34,498 nucleotides of DNA from Ottowia sp. (GCA_023228705.1 JALOAS010000023.1:1-34498), one strand, 5' to 3'. Shown: positions 23,937 to 32,462, numbered from the stretch's first letter. Numbers and translations: made by a program. Notes: generated from the sequence alone by a model not told the origin.

Positions 23937-25079
23937 ATGCTGATAGGGGTTCCTGCCGAAACGCTGCCGGGAGAGACCCGGGTGGCGGTCACGGCCGAAA
24001 CGGTCAAGAAGCTGGTGGCCGACGGCCACCAGGTCTGCGTGCAGGCAGGGGCAGGCGAGCGCGCCAGCGTGACCGATGCCGAGCTGCAGGAAGCCGGTGC
24101 GCAACTGGGCGATGCCGCTGCGGCGTTCGCTGCGCCGCTGGTCCTCAAGGTGCGCGCGCCCACGGACGAAGAACTGGCGCAGATGAAGCCGGGCACGGTG
24201 CTGGTCGGCATGCTCGAGCCGTTTGACACCGAGGGGTTGCAGCGCATGGCCGCAGCCGGCCTCACGACGTTTGCGCTGGAGGCCGCGCCGCGCACCACGC
24301 GGGCGCAGAACATGGATGTGCGCTCCAGCCAGGCCAACATTGGCGGCTACAAGGCCGTCATCATGGCCGCGGACCGCTACCAGAAGTTCTTTCCCATGCT
24401 GATGACTGCTGCCGGCACCGTGAAGGCAGCGCGCGTGGTGGTGCTGGGCGTGGGCGTGGCCGGCCTGCAGGCGATCGCCACCGCCAAGCGCCTGGGCGCG
24501 GTGATCGAGGCCAGCGACGTGCGGCCCAGCGTGAAGGAGCAGATTGAATCGCTGGGCGGCAAGTTCATCGACGTACCGTACGAGACTGACGAGGAGCGCG
24601 AGGCGGCCGAAGGCGTGGGCGGCTACGCCCGGCCCATGCCCAAGAGCTGGCTGGACCGGCAGGCGGTGGAAGTGGCCAAGCGCGTGGCCCGTGCCGACGT
24701 GGTCATATCCACCGCGCTCATCCCCGGGCGCACGGCGCCGGTGCTGATCACCGAGGAGATGGTGCAAAGCATGAAGCCAGGCTCGGTCATCGTCGACATG
24801 GCGGCTGGCCAGGGGCCGGTCAACGAAGACGGCCGCGCCGGCGGCAACTGCCCGCTGACCGAGGCGGACAAGACGGTGGTCCGGCACGACGTTACCATTG
24901 TTGGCGAGACCAACCTGGCCGCGCTGGTGGCCGCCGATGCGTCGCAACTGTACGCGCGCAACGTGCTCAACTTCCTGAAGCTGGTGCTGCCCAAGGACGG
25001 CGAGTTCACCATAGACATGGAAGACGATATTGTGGCTGCCTGCCTGATGACGCGGGATGGCAAGCGGGTGCGCGAATGA
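23937..25079 (+). CDS. pntAA: NAD(P) transhydrogenase subunit alpha part 1 (PntAA)
   Basis: The 380-residue protein is the NAD(H)-binding domain I of proton-translocating transhydrogenase. It begins MLIGVPAETLPGETRVAVTA, has the Rossmann motif VLGVGVAGLQAIATAKRLGA near 165-185, the loop RSSQANIGGYKAV and the late ATAL-like ISTALIPGRTAPVLI. The complex transfers hydride between NADH and NADP+ using the proton gradient and supplies NADPH. GAGGAGG lies 6 nt upstream of the ATG. The split alpha subunit (AA/AB) is the form common outside the enteric bacteria. Its stop overlaps the next gene by 4 bp (ATGA). Confidence 0.96.
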   Translation: MLIGVPAETLPGETRVAVTAETVKKLVADGHQVCVQAGAGERASVTDAELQEAGAQLGDAAAAFAAPLVLKVRAPTDEELAQMKPGTVLVGMLEPFDTEGLQRMAAAGLTTFALEAAPRTTRAQNMDVRSSQANIGGYKAVIMAADRYQKFFPMLMTAAGTVKAARVVVLGVGVAGLQAIATAKRLGAVIEASDVRPSVKEQIESLGGKFIDVPYETDEEREAAEGVGGYARPMPKSWLDRQAVEVAKRVARADVVISTALIPGRTAPVLITEEMVQSMKPGSVIVDMAAGQGPVNEDGRAGGNCPLTEADKTVVRHDVTIVGETNLAALVAADASQLYARNVLNFLKLVLPKDGEFTIDMEDDIVAACLMTRDGKRVRE

Positions 25080-25954
25080 AGACATTGGCCATGCGCTTTT
25101 GCCTGCGGCTTGTATCCTGGGCGCGTCCGTCGCTGCGGCAGGTCGCCATCGCCGGCCCGGTGTTGGCCGCCGCGACCATCGCAGGCTGCGCGGCGCCGGC
25201 TGACACACAGGCCGACGGCGACGCCGGCGCTGCCGCGCAAACCCGTGCCGAGGCTTCTGCAGCGGCACCGTCGGTGCCGCACATCATGGTGTCGCCCAGC
25301 AGCGTGGGCACCTGGTACGACCTGGGCGAGCATCTGGCTCCCTGGCTGAGCGGTGATGTCCCGGTAGCGGCAGCAGTCGATACGGTCCCCACGCGCGTGG
25401 CCGGCCTGCGCCGCAGCGATGGCCGTTGGCTGGCGGTTGTGCTGCTGCAGGAAAACCACGGTGCCGGCGCGATCTGCCCGCCTGTCAACAGCCTGCATGT
25501 AGCGTCGGATCGCGCCGAAGACTGCATCCGGCTGCGCCGCGACGCCGACCATGACCGCTGGCTGCAGCAGCAGCATCCGGTTCTGTACAGTTGGGTCCAG
25601 CGCCACGGCTGGGCCGCGCAGCCGCGCGCCTGGATCAGCAGCCGTGTGCCGGGACAGTGGCGCGCGCTTGAGGCCAATGTACTGGTCGATCCGGCCCTGA
25701 TCGAAGCCACCACGCGCTCCAACACCGATTTTCTGGAAGCAGGCCGGCCCGGATTTGCCTGGGCGCGGCAGTTTGCGGCAGCCACGCAGGCGGCTGCCGC
25801 AGGCAGCGCGCTGCGCGTGCCGCCATTCCCGTTTGCGGCGCAGGTGGCGCCGCAGCCGCCATCCGTGCAGTCCATGCCTGCGCAGGCCGAACAAGTCACG
25901 CCCGAGTCGGCCGAGCCGCCCGCGGTGCGCCCGCCGCGGCAAGACAGACAGTAA
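25076..25954 (+). CDS. Predicted lipoprotein of unknown function inside the pnt operon
   Basis: A 292-residue protein begins with a positively charged, hydrophobic leader and a lipobox (AAATIAGC; Cys about residue 39), so export and lipid attachment are likely. After a low-complexity Ala/Asp linker comes a domain of about 150 residues (IMVSPSSVGTWYDLGEHLAP to RVPGQWRALEANVLVDPALI) with two Cys residues (AICPPV and EDCIRL). The C-terminal tail is rich in Pro, Ala and Gln. I do not recognise the family. The ATG overlaps the pntAA stop by 4 bp, and pntAB starts about 50 bp later with its own ribosome binding site, so it is translationally coupled to a cytoplasmic subunit gene. An in-frame ATG at 25091 would shorten the leader. 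Confidence 0.72.
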   Translation: MKTLAMRFCLRLVSWARPSLRQVAIAGPVLAAATIAGCAAPADTQADGDAGAAAQTRAEASAAAPSVPHIMVSPSSVGTWYDLGEHLAPWLSGDVPVAAAVDTVPTRVAGLRRSDGRWLAVVLLQENHGAGAICPPVNSLHVASDRAEDCIRLRRDADHDRWLQQQHPVLYSWVQRHGWAAQPRAWISSRVPGQWRALEANVLVDPALIEATTRSNTDFLEAGRPGFAWARQFAAATQAAAAGSALRVPPFPFAAQVAPQPPSVQSMPAQAEQVTPESAEPPAVRPPRQDRQ

Positions 25955-26005
25955 CGTGGCAGCGCGCCTGCATTGCATGGATTTGCTTTTCTTGAGGAGC
26001 CGGTT

Positions 26006-26317
26006 ATGGAAGCCGTATCGCTGACCATCATCAACATCATCATTTTCGTGCTGGCCATCTACGTGGGCTACCACGTGGTCTGGACCGTGACGCCAGCGCT
26101 GCACACGCCGCTGCTGGCGGTGACCAACGCGATCTCCGCGATTGTCGTCGTCGGCGCCATGCTGGCGGCGGCGCAGACCGAAGGCGCCTTTGGCACCTTC
26201 CTGGGCGTGGCCGCGGTGGCGCTGGCCAGCGTCAACATCTTTGGCGGGTTCCTGGTGACCCTGCGCATGCTGGAGATGTTCAAGAAAAAAGACCGTCCGG
26301 CCAAAGCGGCCAACTGA
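26006..26317 (+). CDS. pntAB: NAD(P) transhydrogenase subunit alpha part 2 (PntAB)
   Basis: This 103-residue protein carries the membrane helices of the alpha subunit (part of proton-channel domain II). Three hydrophobic segments are seen, including INIIIFVLAIYVGYHVVWTV, TPLLAVTNAISAIVVVGAML and LASVNIFGGFLVTLRMLEMF; the last pair is typical of PntAB. GAGGAG lies 6 nt before the ATG at 26006. The gene ends 12 bp before pntB. Length fits the split-subunit form. Confidence 0.95.
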   Translation: MEAVSLTIINIIIFVLAIYVGYHVVWTVTPALHTPLLAVTNAISAIVVVGAMLAAAQTEGAFGTFLGVAAVALASVNIFGGFLVTLRMLEMFKKKDRPAKAAN

Positions 26318-26329
26318 GGAGCAGCATCC

Positions 26330-27748
26330 ATGAGCATGAACCTTGTCACGCTGCTGTACCTGATTGCCAGCATCTGCTTCATCCACGCCCTCAAGGGGCT
26401 GTCGCACCCGACCACGGCGGTGCGAGGCAACTACTTCGGCATGGCCGGCATGGCCATTGCCATGGTCACCACGGCCGCGCTCATCATCGAGCACGGGGAC
26501 GGCAAGGGCCTGTGGTGGGTCGTGCTGGGCCTGCTCATAGGCGGCAGCTACGGCACCTGGCGTGCCCGGACCGTCGAGATGACGCAGATGCCCGAGCTCA
26601 TCGCGTTTTTCCACAGCATGATCGGCCTGGCCGCCGTGTGCATTGCTGCGGCCACCGTGGGCGAGCCGGCGGCGCTGGGCATCGCGGCCGAGGGCAGCCA
26701 CGTCATCCCGCCCGGCAACCGCATCGAGCTGAGCCTGGGCGCGTTCATTGGTGCCGTCACGTTCACCGGATCGGTCATTGCCTGGGGCAAGCTCTCCGGC
26801 ACGTACAAGTTCCGCCTGTTCCAGGGGCGGCCCGTGGTCTATCCGGGGCAGCACTGGATCAACCTGGCCATGGGCATCGCCACCGTGGTGCTGATCTGGG
26901 CGTTCTGGGCCACGCAGAGCCACTTTGCCTTTTTCCTGATCTGCATGCTGGGATTCGTCATCGGCGTCACGCTCATCATCGCCATTGGCGGCGCCGACAT
27001 GCCGGTGGTCATTTCCATGCTCAACAGCTATTCGGGCTGGGCCGCTGCCGGCATAGGCTTTTCGCTTGAAAACAGCATGCTCATCATTGCCGGCTCGCTG
27101 GTCGGCTCATCGGGCGCCATCCTGTCGTACATCATGTGCAAGGCGATGAACCGGCCGTTCCTCAGCGTCATCCTGGGCGGCTTTGGCGGCGAGACGGCCG
27201 CTGCGGAGGGCGACGAGGAGCAGCGCCCGGTCAAGCAGGGCAGCGCCGACGACGTGGCGTTCATGCTCAGCAACGCCGACAGCGTCATCATTGTTCCCGG
27301 CTACGGCCTGGCCGTGGCGCGCGCGCAACACGCGGTCAAGGAGATGGTCGACAAGCTCATCGACAAGGGCATCCAGGTGCGTTACGCCATCCACCCCGTG
27401 GCCGGCCGCATGCCCGGCCACATGAACGTGTTGCTGGCCGAGGCCGAGGTGCCGTACGACCAGGTGTTCGAGATGGACGACATCAACAGCGAGTTCGGCG
27501 AGACCGACGTGGCCATCGTCCTGGGCGCCAACGACGTGGTCAACCCGGCCGCGCTGGAAAAGGGCAGCTCCATCTACGGCATGCCCATCCTGGAGGCGTA
27601 CAAGGCGCGCTCGGTCATCGTCAACAAGCGCACCATGGCCACCGGTTATGCCGGCCTGGACAACGAGCTCTTCTACATGGACAAGACCATGATGGTCTTT
27701 GGCGATGCCAAGAAGGTCATAGAAGCGGTGGGCAAGGCCATAGATTGA
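26330..27748 (+). CDS. pntB: NAD(P) transhydrogenase subunit beta
   Basis: The 472-residue protein joins the remaining membrane helices of domain II (about 1-265) to the NADP(H)-binding domain III. Helix segments include FFHSMIGLAAVCIAAATVG and DMPVVISMLNSYSGWAAAGI; domain III shows VIIVPGYGLAVARAQHAVKE, IHPVAGRMPGHMNVLLAEA and GANDVVNPAAL. Together with PntAA and PntAB it couples proton entry to NADPH formation. A ribosome binding site (GAGGAG) precedes the ATG. It ends the operon and is followed by a strong intrinsic terminator at 27788-27813. Confidence 0.97.
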   Translation: MSMNLVTLLYLIASICFIHALKGLSHPTTAVRGNYFGMAGMAIAMVTTAALIIEHGDGKGLWWVVLGLLIGGSYGTWRARTVEMTQMPELIAFFHSMIGLAAVCIAAATVGEPAALGIAAEGSHVIPPGNRIELSLGAFIGAVTFTGSVIAWGKLSGTYKFRLFQGRPVVYPGQHWINLAMGIATVVLIWAFWATQSHFAFFLICMLGFVIGVTLIIAIGGADMPVVISMLNSYSGWAAAGIGFSLENSMLIIAGSLVGSSGAILSYIMCKAMNRPFLSVILGGFGGETAAAEGDEEQRPVKQGSADDVAFMLSNADSVIIVPGYGLAVARAQHAVKEMVDKLIDKGIQVRYAIHPVAGRMPGHMNVLLAEAEVPYDQVFEMDDINSEFGETDVAIVLGANDVVNPAALEKGSSIYGMPILEAYKARSVIVNKRTMATGYAGLDNELFYMDKTMMVFGDAKKVIEAVGKAID

Positions 27749-27787
27749 ACCTGCGGCCCAATGGCGCAGGTCGGCGGCTGCAACGGG

Positions 27788-27813
27788 AGCGGGGCTTGCG
27801 GCCCCGCTTTTTT
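27788..27813 (+). terminator. Rho-independent terminator after pntB
   Basis: AGCGGGGC (27788-27795) pairs perfectly with GCCCCGCT (27801-27808) across a 5-nt loop and is followed by a run of six T residues. It lies 40 bp after the pntB stop and closes the pnt operon. Confidence 0.92.
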
Positions 27814-27899
27814 GATGGTCCACCCGGGCTCGCCTGGTGCCGGTTAACATCGGGTAGATACAGGTCGTCTGCCTGGCTCGCAACAGATGGGATCATGGG

Positions 27900-29597
27900 A
27901 TGCATATGCAAGACAGAGTGTGGCTGAGTGAGTATCCGCCCGGCGTGCCCGCGGACATAGACCCGACGCAGTACGCGTCGCTGAACGAGCTGCTGGATGA
28001 GGCGTTCACCCGGCACGCAGGCAGCACGGCCTACACCTTCATGGGCCACGACACGTCTTTTGCCGACACGGATCGCGACAGCCGTGCGCTGGCGGCGTAC
28101 CTCCAGGGCCTGGGGCTCGTGAAGGGCGACCGCGTTGCGCTCATGATGCCCAACGTGCCGCAATACCCCGTTGCAGTGGCCGCGGTGCTGCGCGCCGGCA
28201 TGGTCGTCGTCAACGTCAATCCGCTGTACACCAGCGACGAGCTGGCGCACCAGCTCGGCGATTCGGGTGCCAAGGCGATCGTCATCGTGGAGAATTTTGC
28301 GGCAACGCTGCAAAAATGCCTGGACCGGACCCAGGTCAGGCACGTGGTGCTCACCGGCATGGGCGACAGCCTGGGCAGCGCCAAGGGAATGCTGGTGAAC
28401 TTTGTCGTGCGCAGGGTCAAGAAGCTGGTGCCGCCGTTCCGGCTGCCCGGCGCCGTGCGCTGGAAGGCCGCGCTCGCGCGAGGCAAGGCCGGCACGTTTG
28501 CCGCGCCGGCCGTGGGCGGCGACGACATCGCCGTGCTGCAGTACACGGGAGGCACCACCGGCGTTCCCAAGGGTGCCATGCTCTTGCATCGCAACATCAT
28601 CGCCAACGTGCTGCAGTCGGAAGCCTGGAACCAGCCGGTGATGGGGCAGGTCCCGCAGGGCCAGCAATCCACCTCGGTCTGCGCGCTGCCGCTCTATCAC
28701 ATCTTTGCCTTTACCGTGGGCATGATGCTCAACCTGCGCACGGGCGGCAAGCTCATTCTCATCCCCAACCCGCGCGACCTGCCGTCGGTATTCAAGGAAC
28801 TGTCGGGGCAGGTGTTTCACAGCTTTCCCGCGGTCAACACGCTGTTCAACGCGCTGGCGAACCATCCGGATTTCAACACGGTCGACTGGAGCAACCTGAA
28901 GGTTTCGGTGGGCGGCGGCATGGCGGTGCAAAAAGCCGTGGCCAAGCTGTGGCTGGAAAAAACCGGCTGTCCCATCTGCGAGGGCTACGGCCTGTCCGAA
29001 ACCAGTCCGTCGGCCACCTGCAATCCGGTCACGTCCACAACGTTTACCGGCTCCATAGGCGTGCCCCTGCCCAGCACGTACATCAGGATCATCGACGAGC
29101 ACGGCGTCGAGGTGGCCGAGGGCGAGTCTGGCGAGATTGCGCTCATGGGCCCGCAGGTGATGGCCGGCTACTGGCAGCGTCCGGACGAGACGGCGCAGGT
29201 CATGACCCGGGACGGTTACTTCAAGACCGGCGACATCGGCATCATGGACGCGCGCGGCTATACGCGCATCATCGACCGCAAGAAGGACATGATCCTGGTC
29301 AGCGGCTTCAACGTGTATCCCAACGAGGTCGAGGACGTGGTGGCCGCGCTGCCGGGCGTGCTGGAAGTGGGGGCGATCGGCGTGCCCGATGAAAAGTCCG
29401 GCGAGGTGGTCAAGGTGGTCATCGTCAAGAAGGATCCGGCGCTGACCGAGGATGACGTGCGCGCGTGGTGCCGCGAGCGCCTGACCGGCTACAAGCGCCC
29501 CCGCGTGGTCGAATTCCGCGACGAGCTGCCCAAGTCCCCGGTCGGCAAGGTGCTGCGGCGCATGCTGCGCGAACCTGCGGCACCGGCAGCGCAATGA
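27900..29597 (+). CDS. fadD: Long-chain fatty acid-CoA ligase
   Basis: This 565-residue protein activates fatty acids to acyl-CoA using ATP at the inner membrane. It has the AMP-binding P-loop YTGGTTGVPKG (215-225), ALPLYHIFAF, EGYGLSETSP (361-370), the fatty-acid signature region GYFKTGDIGIMDARGYTRII with DRKKDMI, and the C-terminal catalytic Lys550 in SPVGKVLRR. Overall length and order match FadD. The ATG at 27900 is used; a second in-frame ATG at 27906 has GGGA better spaced (6 nt) and could be the true start. Its stop overlaps the mtnN start by 4 bp. It belongs to a different adenylating subfamily from the three domains at 3183-9711. Confidence 0.95.
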   Translation: MHMQDRVWLSEYPPGVPADIDPTQYASLNELLDEAFTRHAGSTAYTFMGHDTSFADTDRDSRALAAYLQGLGLVKGDRVALMMPNVPQYPVAVAAVLRAGMVVVNVNPLYTSDELAHQLGDSGAKAIVIVENFAATLQKCLDRTQVRHVVLTGMGDSLGSAKGMLVNFVVRRVKKLVPPFRLPGAVRWKAALARGKAGTFAAPAVGGDDIAVLQYTGGTTGVPKGAMLLHRNIIANVLQSEAWNQPVMGQVPQGQQSTSVCALPLYHIFAFTVGMMLNLRTGGKLILIPNPRDLPSVFKELSGQVFHSFPAVNTLFNALANHPDFNTVDWSNLKVSVGGGMAVQKAVAKLWLEKTGCPICEGYGLSETSPSATCNPVTSTTFTGSIGVPLPSTYIRIIDEHGVEVAEGESGEIALMGPQVMAGYWQRPDETAQVMTRDGYFKTGDIGIMDARGYTRIIDRKKDMILVSGFNVYPNEVEDVVAALPGVLEVGAIGVPDEKSGEVVKVVIVKKDPALTEDDVRAWCRERLTGYKRPRVVEFRDELPKSPVGKVLRRMLREPAAPAAQ

Positions 29598-30415
29598 GAG
29601 CTGCGCCGCGCGTGGGCGTGGTGGCCGCGCTGCACCAAGAGCTGGCTGCAGTCCTGGCGCGCCTGCCGCACGAGCGGCGCCAGCAGGTTGGCGGGCGTGA
29701 CTTCTGGCTGGGAGACTGGCATGGTCACGAGCTGGTGGCCGTGCTTGCGCGCGTGGGCAAGGTGGCCGCGGCCACCACCGCAACCATCCTCATCGAGCGT
29801 TTTGGCGTGGACCGCATCATCTTCACGGGGACCGCCGGTGGGCTGGCGCCGGGCGTGGCCGTGGGCGACCTGGTGGTGGCGCGCAGCTTCCTGCAGCACG
29901 ACCTGGACGCGTCGCCGCTGTTCCCGCGGCATGAGGTGCCGCTGTACGGTCAGTCGCGCTTTGCTGCCGACTCCGCGATGACCGCTGCGCTGGCGGCCGC
30001 CGCACGGGCCGTGTTGGCGCAGCGTGACGTCGCGCTGGGGCCGCAGGCCCTGCAGGAGTTCGAGTTGGGTGCTGCGCGCGTGCACGAGGGCTTGCTGCTC
30101 AGCGGCGACCGCTTCATTGCCACCGCGCAGGCCAGCCAGGCCTTGCGCGCCGAACTGCCCGACGCGCTGGCCGTTGAAATGGAAGGCGCGGCGGTGGCGC
30201 AGGTCTGCCACGACTACGGGTTGCCCTTTGCTGCCGTGCGCACCATCTCGGACCGCGCCGACGACAGTGCGCACGTGGACTTCATGCGCTTTGTACAGCG
30301 CGTGGCCAGCCGCTACAGCGTCGCTGTTCTGGCGCATTATTTCAGGGCCATGCCGGCGCGCGAGGCCATGATGCGCGGGTGCGCCGCACCGGCGACACCT
30401 GGCTGCAGCGGGTAG
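29594..30415 (+). CDS. mtnN: 5'-methylthioadenosine/S-adenosylhomocysteine nucleosidase
   Basis: The 273-residue protein belongs to the nucleoside phosphorylase fold. Catalytic residues expected from E. coli MtnN are present: Glu16 (VVAALHQELAAV), Glu197 (AVEMEGAAVAQVC) and Asp220 in VRTISDRAD. GTAGGLAPGVAVGDLVVAR is the ribose/ligand loop. It cleaves adenine from MTA and SAH, removing by-products of methylation, polyamine and quorum-signal synthesis. The ATGA overlap with fadD indicates coupled translation. At 273 residues it is longer than the 232-residue E. coli enzyme, with a C-terminal extension after VAVLAHYF. It converges with corA across palindromic element copy B. Confidence 0.9.
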   Translation: MRAAPRVGVVAALHQELAAVLARLPHERRQQVGGRDFWLGDWHGHELVAVLARVGKVAAATTATILIERFGVDRIIFTGTAGGLAPGVAVGDLVVARSFLQHDLDASPLFPRHEVPLYGQSRFAADSAMTAALAAAARAVLAQRDVALGPQALQEFELGAARVHEGLLLSGDRFIATAQASQALRAELPDALAVEMEGAAVAQVCHDYGLPFAAVRTISDRADDSAHVDFMRFVQRVASRYSVAVLAHYFRAMPAREAMMRGCAAPATPGCSG

Positions 30416-30470
30416 CCATCAGACCACTGTAGAGCGGCGCCCCCGCCGCGATTGTTGCCGTTGCCGTCAA

Positions 30471-30547
30471 GCGTTGTGCGTTGTGCGTTGTGCGTTGTGC
30501 GTTGTGCGTTGTGCGTTGTGCGTTGTGCGTTGTGCGTTGTGCGTTGT
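30471..30547 (+). repeat. Eleven perfect tandem copies of GCGTTGT
   Basis: A 7-bp unit is repeated 11 times without a mismatch over 77 bp, followed by one variant unit GCGTCCA. The reverse-complement unit occurs twice at the far end of the element (ACAACGCACAACGC, about 30657-30672). Perfect identity suggests recent slippage and probable length variation between strains. Frames through it (Cys/Val/Arg-rich) are not genes. Confidence 0.97.
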
Positions 30548-30681
30548 GCGTCCAGCGAATAGCGCGCCGCGCTCAACCTCCCATCATGGCGGCGGGGCCG
30601 CCGTCATCACAACGCGCCAGCGAGATCATCCGTCATGCGCCACGCAAAACGCTCTACGCACAACGCACAACGCTCAACCTC
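30471..30681. repeat. Palindromic intergenic element, copy B, heptamer-expanded
   Basis: This copy lies between convergent mtnN and corA. After the heptamer array it has GCGTCCAGCGAATAGCGCG, then GCGCTCAACCTC, then CGAGATCATCCGTCATGCG (30621-30639), which matches the right end of copy C (CGAGGTCACCGGTCATGCG) at 16 of 19 positions. A second right arm with ACAACGC units and GCTCAACCTC follows. The left terminal repeat seen in copies A and C is missing, possibly replaced by the array. GC-rich flanks (CCCCGCCGCGATTG) occur on both sides at about 30442 and 30694. Confidence 0.72.
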
Positions 30682-30762
30682 TCCTGGCGGCCCCGCCGCG
30701 ATTGCGCCGCAAAATAACCTCCGCGTCTCATCAATCTCCCTATCGGCCAGGGGGCTGGCCAC

Positions 30763-31749
30763 CTACTTGAGCCAGCCGCGGCGCCGGAAGTACCACATGG
30801 GCACCAGCGCGCTGCAGACCATGAGCGCCAGCGAATACGGGTAGCCCCAGGTCCACTCGATCTCGGGCATGTTGACGAAGTTCATGCCGTAGACGCTGGC
30901 GATCAGCGTGGGCGGCAGCAGAGCGACGGCGGCGACCGAGAAGAGCTTGATGATCTTGTTCTGGTTGATGTTGATGAACGCCAGCGTCGCGTCCATGAGG
31001 AAGTTGATCTTGTCAAACAGGAACGTGGTGTGCCCGTCCAGCGAGTCGATGTCGCGCAGGATTTCGCGCGCGTCGCCAAACTGCTCGGCGTCGAGCAGCT
31101 TGCTGCGCATGAGAAAGCCGATGGCGCGCCGCGTGTCCATCATGTTGCGCCGGATGCGTCCGTTCAGGTCTTCCTGGCGTGCAATCGTGGCCAGCACGCT
31201 GCTGGCCACCTCGTCGGTCACGTTGTTGTCCAGCACCTGCCGGCTCGCGGTCTCCAGTTCGTCGTAGATGTCGCGCAGCGCGTCGGCGCAGTATTCGGTG
31301 TCGCCGTCCAGCAGCGCCAGCAGCACGTCCTTGGCGTCGTCTATGAGGCCGGGCATGCGCCGCGCGCGCATGCGCACCAGCCGCAGCGCCGGCACCGACT
31401 CATTGTGGATGGAAAACAGCACGCCGCGACTGCGCGCCTGCGGGCTGGACTGGTTGACGATGAACGCCACGCGCACCTGGCGCGGGTTGTCCGGGTCGGC
31501 AATCAGGAAATCGGTGCGGATGTGCAGCTCGCCATTGTCCTCCGCGTAGAACCGGGCCGACTCCTCTATGTCCTCGTCCACGGCGTCCTGCGGGATGACG
31601 AGTTCGAAGTGCTCGGCGATCCAGCGCTTTTCGTCCGCGCTGGGGTCTTCCAGGTCGACCCAGATCGGCGTGAAGCGCGCGAGTTCCTCGAGCGAGCCTA
31701 TTTCCTCCTGCACGAGGCGGCCGTTCGTCAGCGTAAAAATGTTCAACAT
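30763..31749 (-). CDS. corA: CorA family magnesium/cobalt transporter
   Basis: The 328-residue protein has a large N-terminal cytoplasmic domain and two C-terminal membrane helices (NKIIKLFSVAAVALLPPTLI and YSLALMVCSALVPMWYF) flanking the YGMNF motif that forms the ion entrance of CorA channels. As a pentamer it lets Mg2+ (and Co2+, Ni2+) into the cell. The short basic tail after helix 2 (RRRGWLK) is typical. The ATG at 31749 is chosen because GGGAG lies 7 nt before it; an ATG at 31755 is in frame but too close to that site. The longer open frame to 32067 has no support. It converges with mtnN and diverges from hpf. Confidence 0.95.
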   Translation of the reverse strand: MLNIFTLTNGRLVQEEIGSLEELARFTPIWVDLEDPSADEKRWIAEHFELVIPQDAVDEDIEESARFYAEDNGELHIRTDFLIADPDNPRQVRVAFIVNQSSPQARSRGVLFSIHNESVPALRLVRMRARRMPGLIDDAKDVLLALLDGDTEYCADALRDIYDELETASRQVLDNNVTDEVASSVLATIARQEDLNGRIRRNMMDTRRAIGFLMRSKLLDAEQFGDAREILRDIDSLDGHTTFLFDKINFLMDATLAFININQNKIIKLFSVAAVALLPPTLIASVYGMNFVNMPEIEWTWGYPYSLALMVCSALVPMWYFRRRGWLK

Positions 31750-32077
31750 GTCCATGCTCCCAGAAACGCGAACCGGCGCAAGGCGTTCGTCGTGGGCAAG
31801 GGGATGGCGCGCGCAGTGCCCGGGCCTGCGCGGCACAGGTCCGGGTCGTTCCCGGCGAGGGGCGGCCGGAGCGGGCCCGGCACGCCGCTGCAAATTATGA
31901 CATCCGCCGCGCGCGGCACGTGCCGGTCCATTTGCGCCAGCGGCTGCCAATTGCACTTTGCGCCGTTTGCAGGCATGATGGAGTTGCATGGCGGCAAGCG
32001 CCGTGCGGGCATGGCTCCGTCCCCGGTGCTTGCCGGGTTCGGTGCCACGCTGGTCTGTTGGAACCAAGGAGCATCGA
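31750..32077. other. Divergent corA-hpf spacer with possible promoters
   Basis: No gene is visible in these 328 bp. Toward corA, TGTCATAAT (minus, 31902-31894) resembles an extended -10 element with no -35. Toward hpf, TTGCAC (31951-31956), a 17-bp spacer and CATGAT (31974-31979) form a weak sigma-70-like pair that would leave a 5' leader of about 90 nt. The corA leader (31750-31890) is very GC-rich and could fold, but no known Mg2+ riboswitch was recognised. Confidence 0.35.
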
Positions 32078-32407
32078 ATGAATTTGACGATCAGTGGACA
32101 TCACCTGGAAGTGACGCCGGCGCTGCGCAACTATGTCAGCACCAAGCTGGACCGGCTGTGGCGCCGATTCGACCAGGTCACCGACGTACGCGTTCTGCTT
32201 GCCATAGACAACAAGAAGGAAAAGGACCTGCGTCAACGCGCCGAGTGCACCATACGGGTCAAGGGCGCTGACCTGTTTGCCGAGAGCGCAAACCAGGATC
32301 TGTACGCAGCCGTGGATGAACTGGTGGACAAGCTGGATCGGCAGATCATCAAGCACAAGGACAAGCTCAAGACGCGGGCCGTCTCGCCCAGCAAGGTGCT
32401 GATGTAG
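32078..32407 (+). CDS. hpf: Ribosome hibernation-promoting factor (short HPF/RaiA family)
   Basis: This 109-residue protein begins MNLTISGHHLEVTPALRNYV and continues with KLDRLWRRFDQVTDVRVLLA and DLYAAVDELVDKLDRQIIKH, the beta-alpha-beta-beta-beta-alpha fold that sits in the decoding channel of idle ribosomes. It lacks the C-terminal dimerisation domain of long HPF, so it is the short type. AAGGAG lies 6 nt before the ATG. In many proteobacteria hpf follows rpoN and precedes ptsN; here the ptsN-hprK part of that order is kept, but rpoN is absent and corA is upstream. A terminator follows the gene. Confidence 0.95.
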   Translation: MNLTISGHHLEVTPALRNYVSTKLDRLWRRFDQVTDVRVLLAIDNKKEKDLRQRAECTIRVKGADLFAESANQDLYAAVDELVDKLDRQIIKHKDKLKTRAVSPSKVLM

Positions 32408-32432
32408 AATCAATCGTTGCGTACAAGCAGAA

Positions 32433-32462
32433 GAAGCCGCCCCGCGCCGGGCGGTTTCTTTT
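32433..32462 (+). terminator. Rho-independent terminator after hpf
   Basis: GAAGCCGCCC (32433-32442) pairs with GGGCGGTTTC (32449-32458), including one G-T pair, around a 6-nt loop and is followed by TTTT. It lies 25 bp after the hpf stop and would separate hpf from ptsN, at least in part. Confidence 0.8.

Noticed and set aside
30471..30681. Heptamer array as a CRISPR locus
   Set aside because: There are no spacers between units and the unit is only 7 bp; no cas genes are present.
30474..30770. Cys/Val/Arg-repeat peptide encoded by the heptamer array
   Set aside because: The repeat is readable only because 7-bp units cycle through frames; no start signal, no homologue and no conservation expected.
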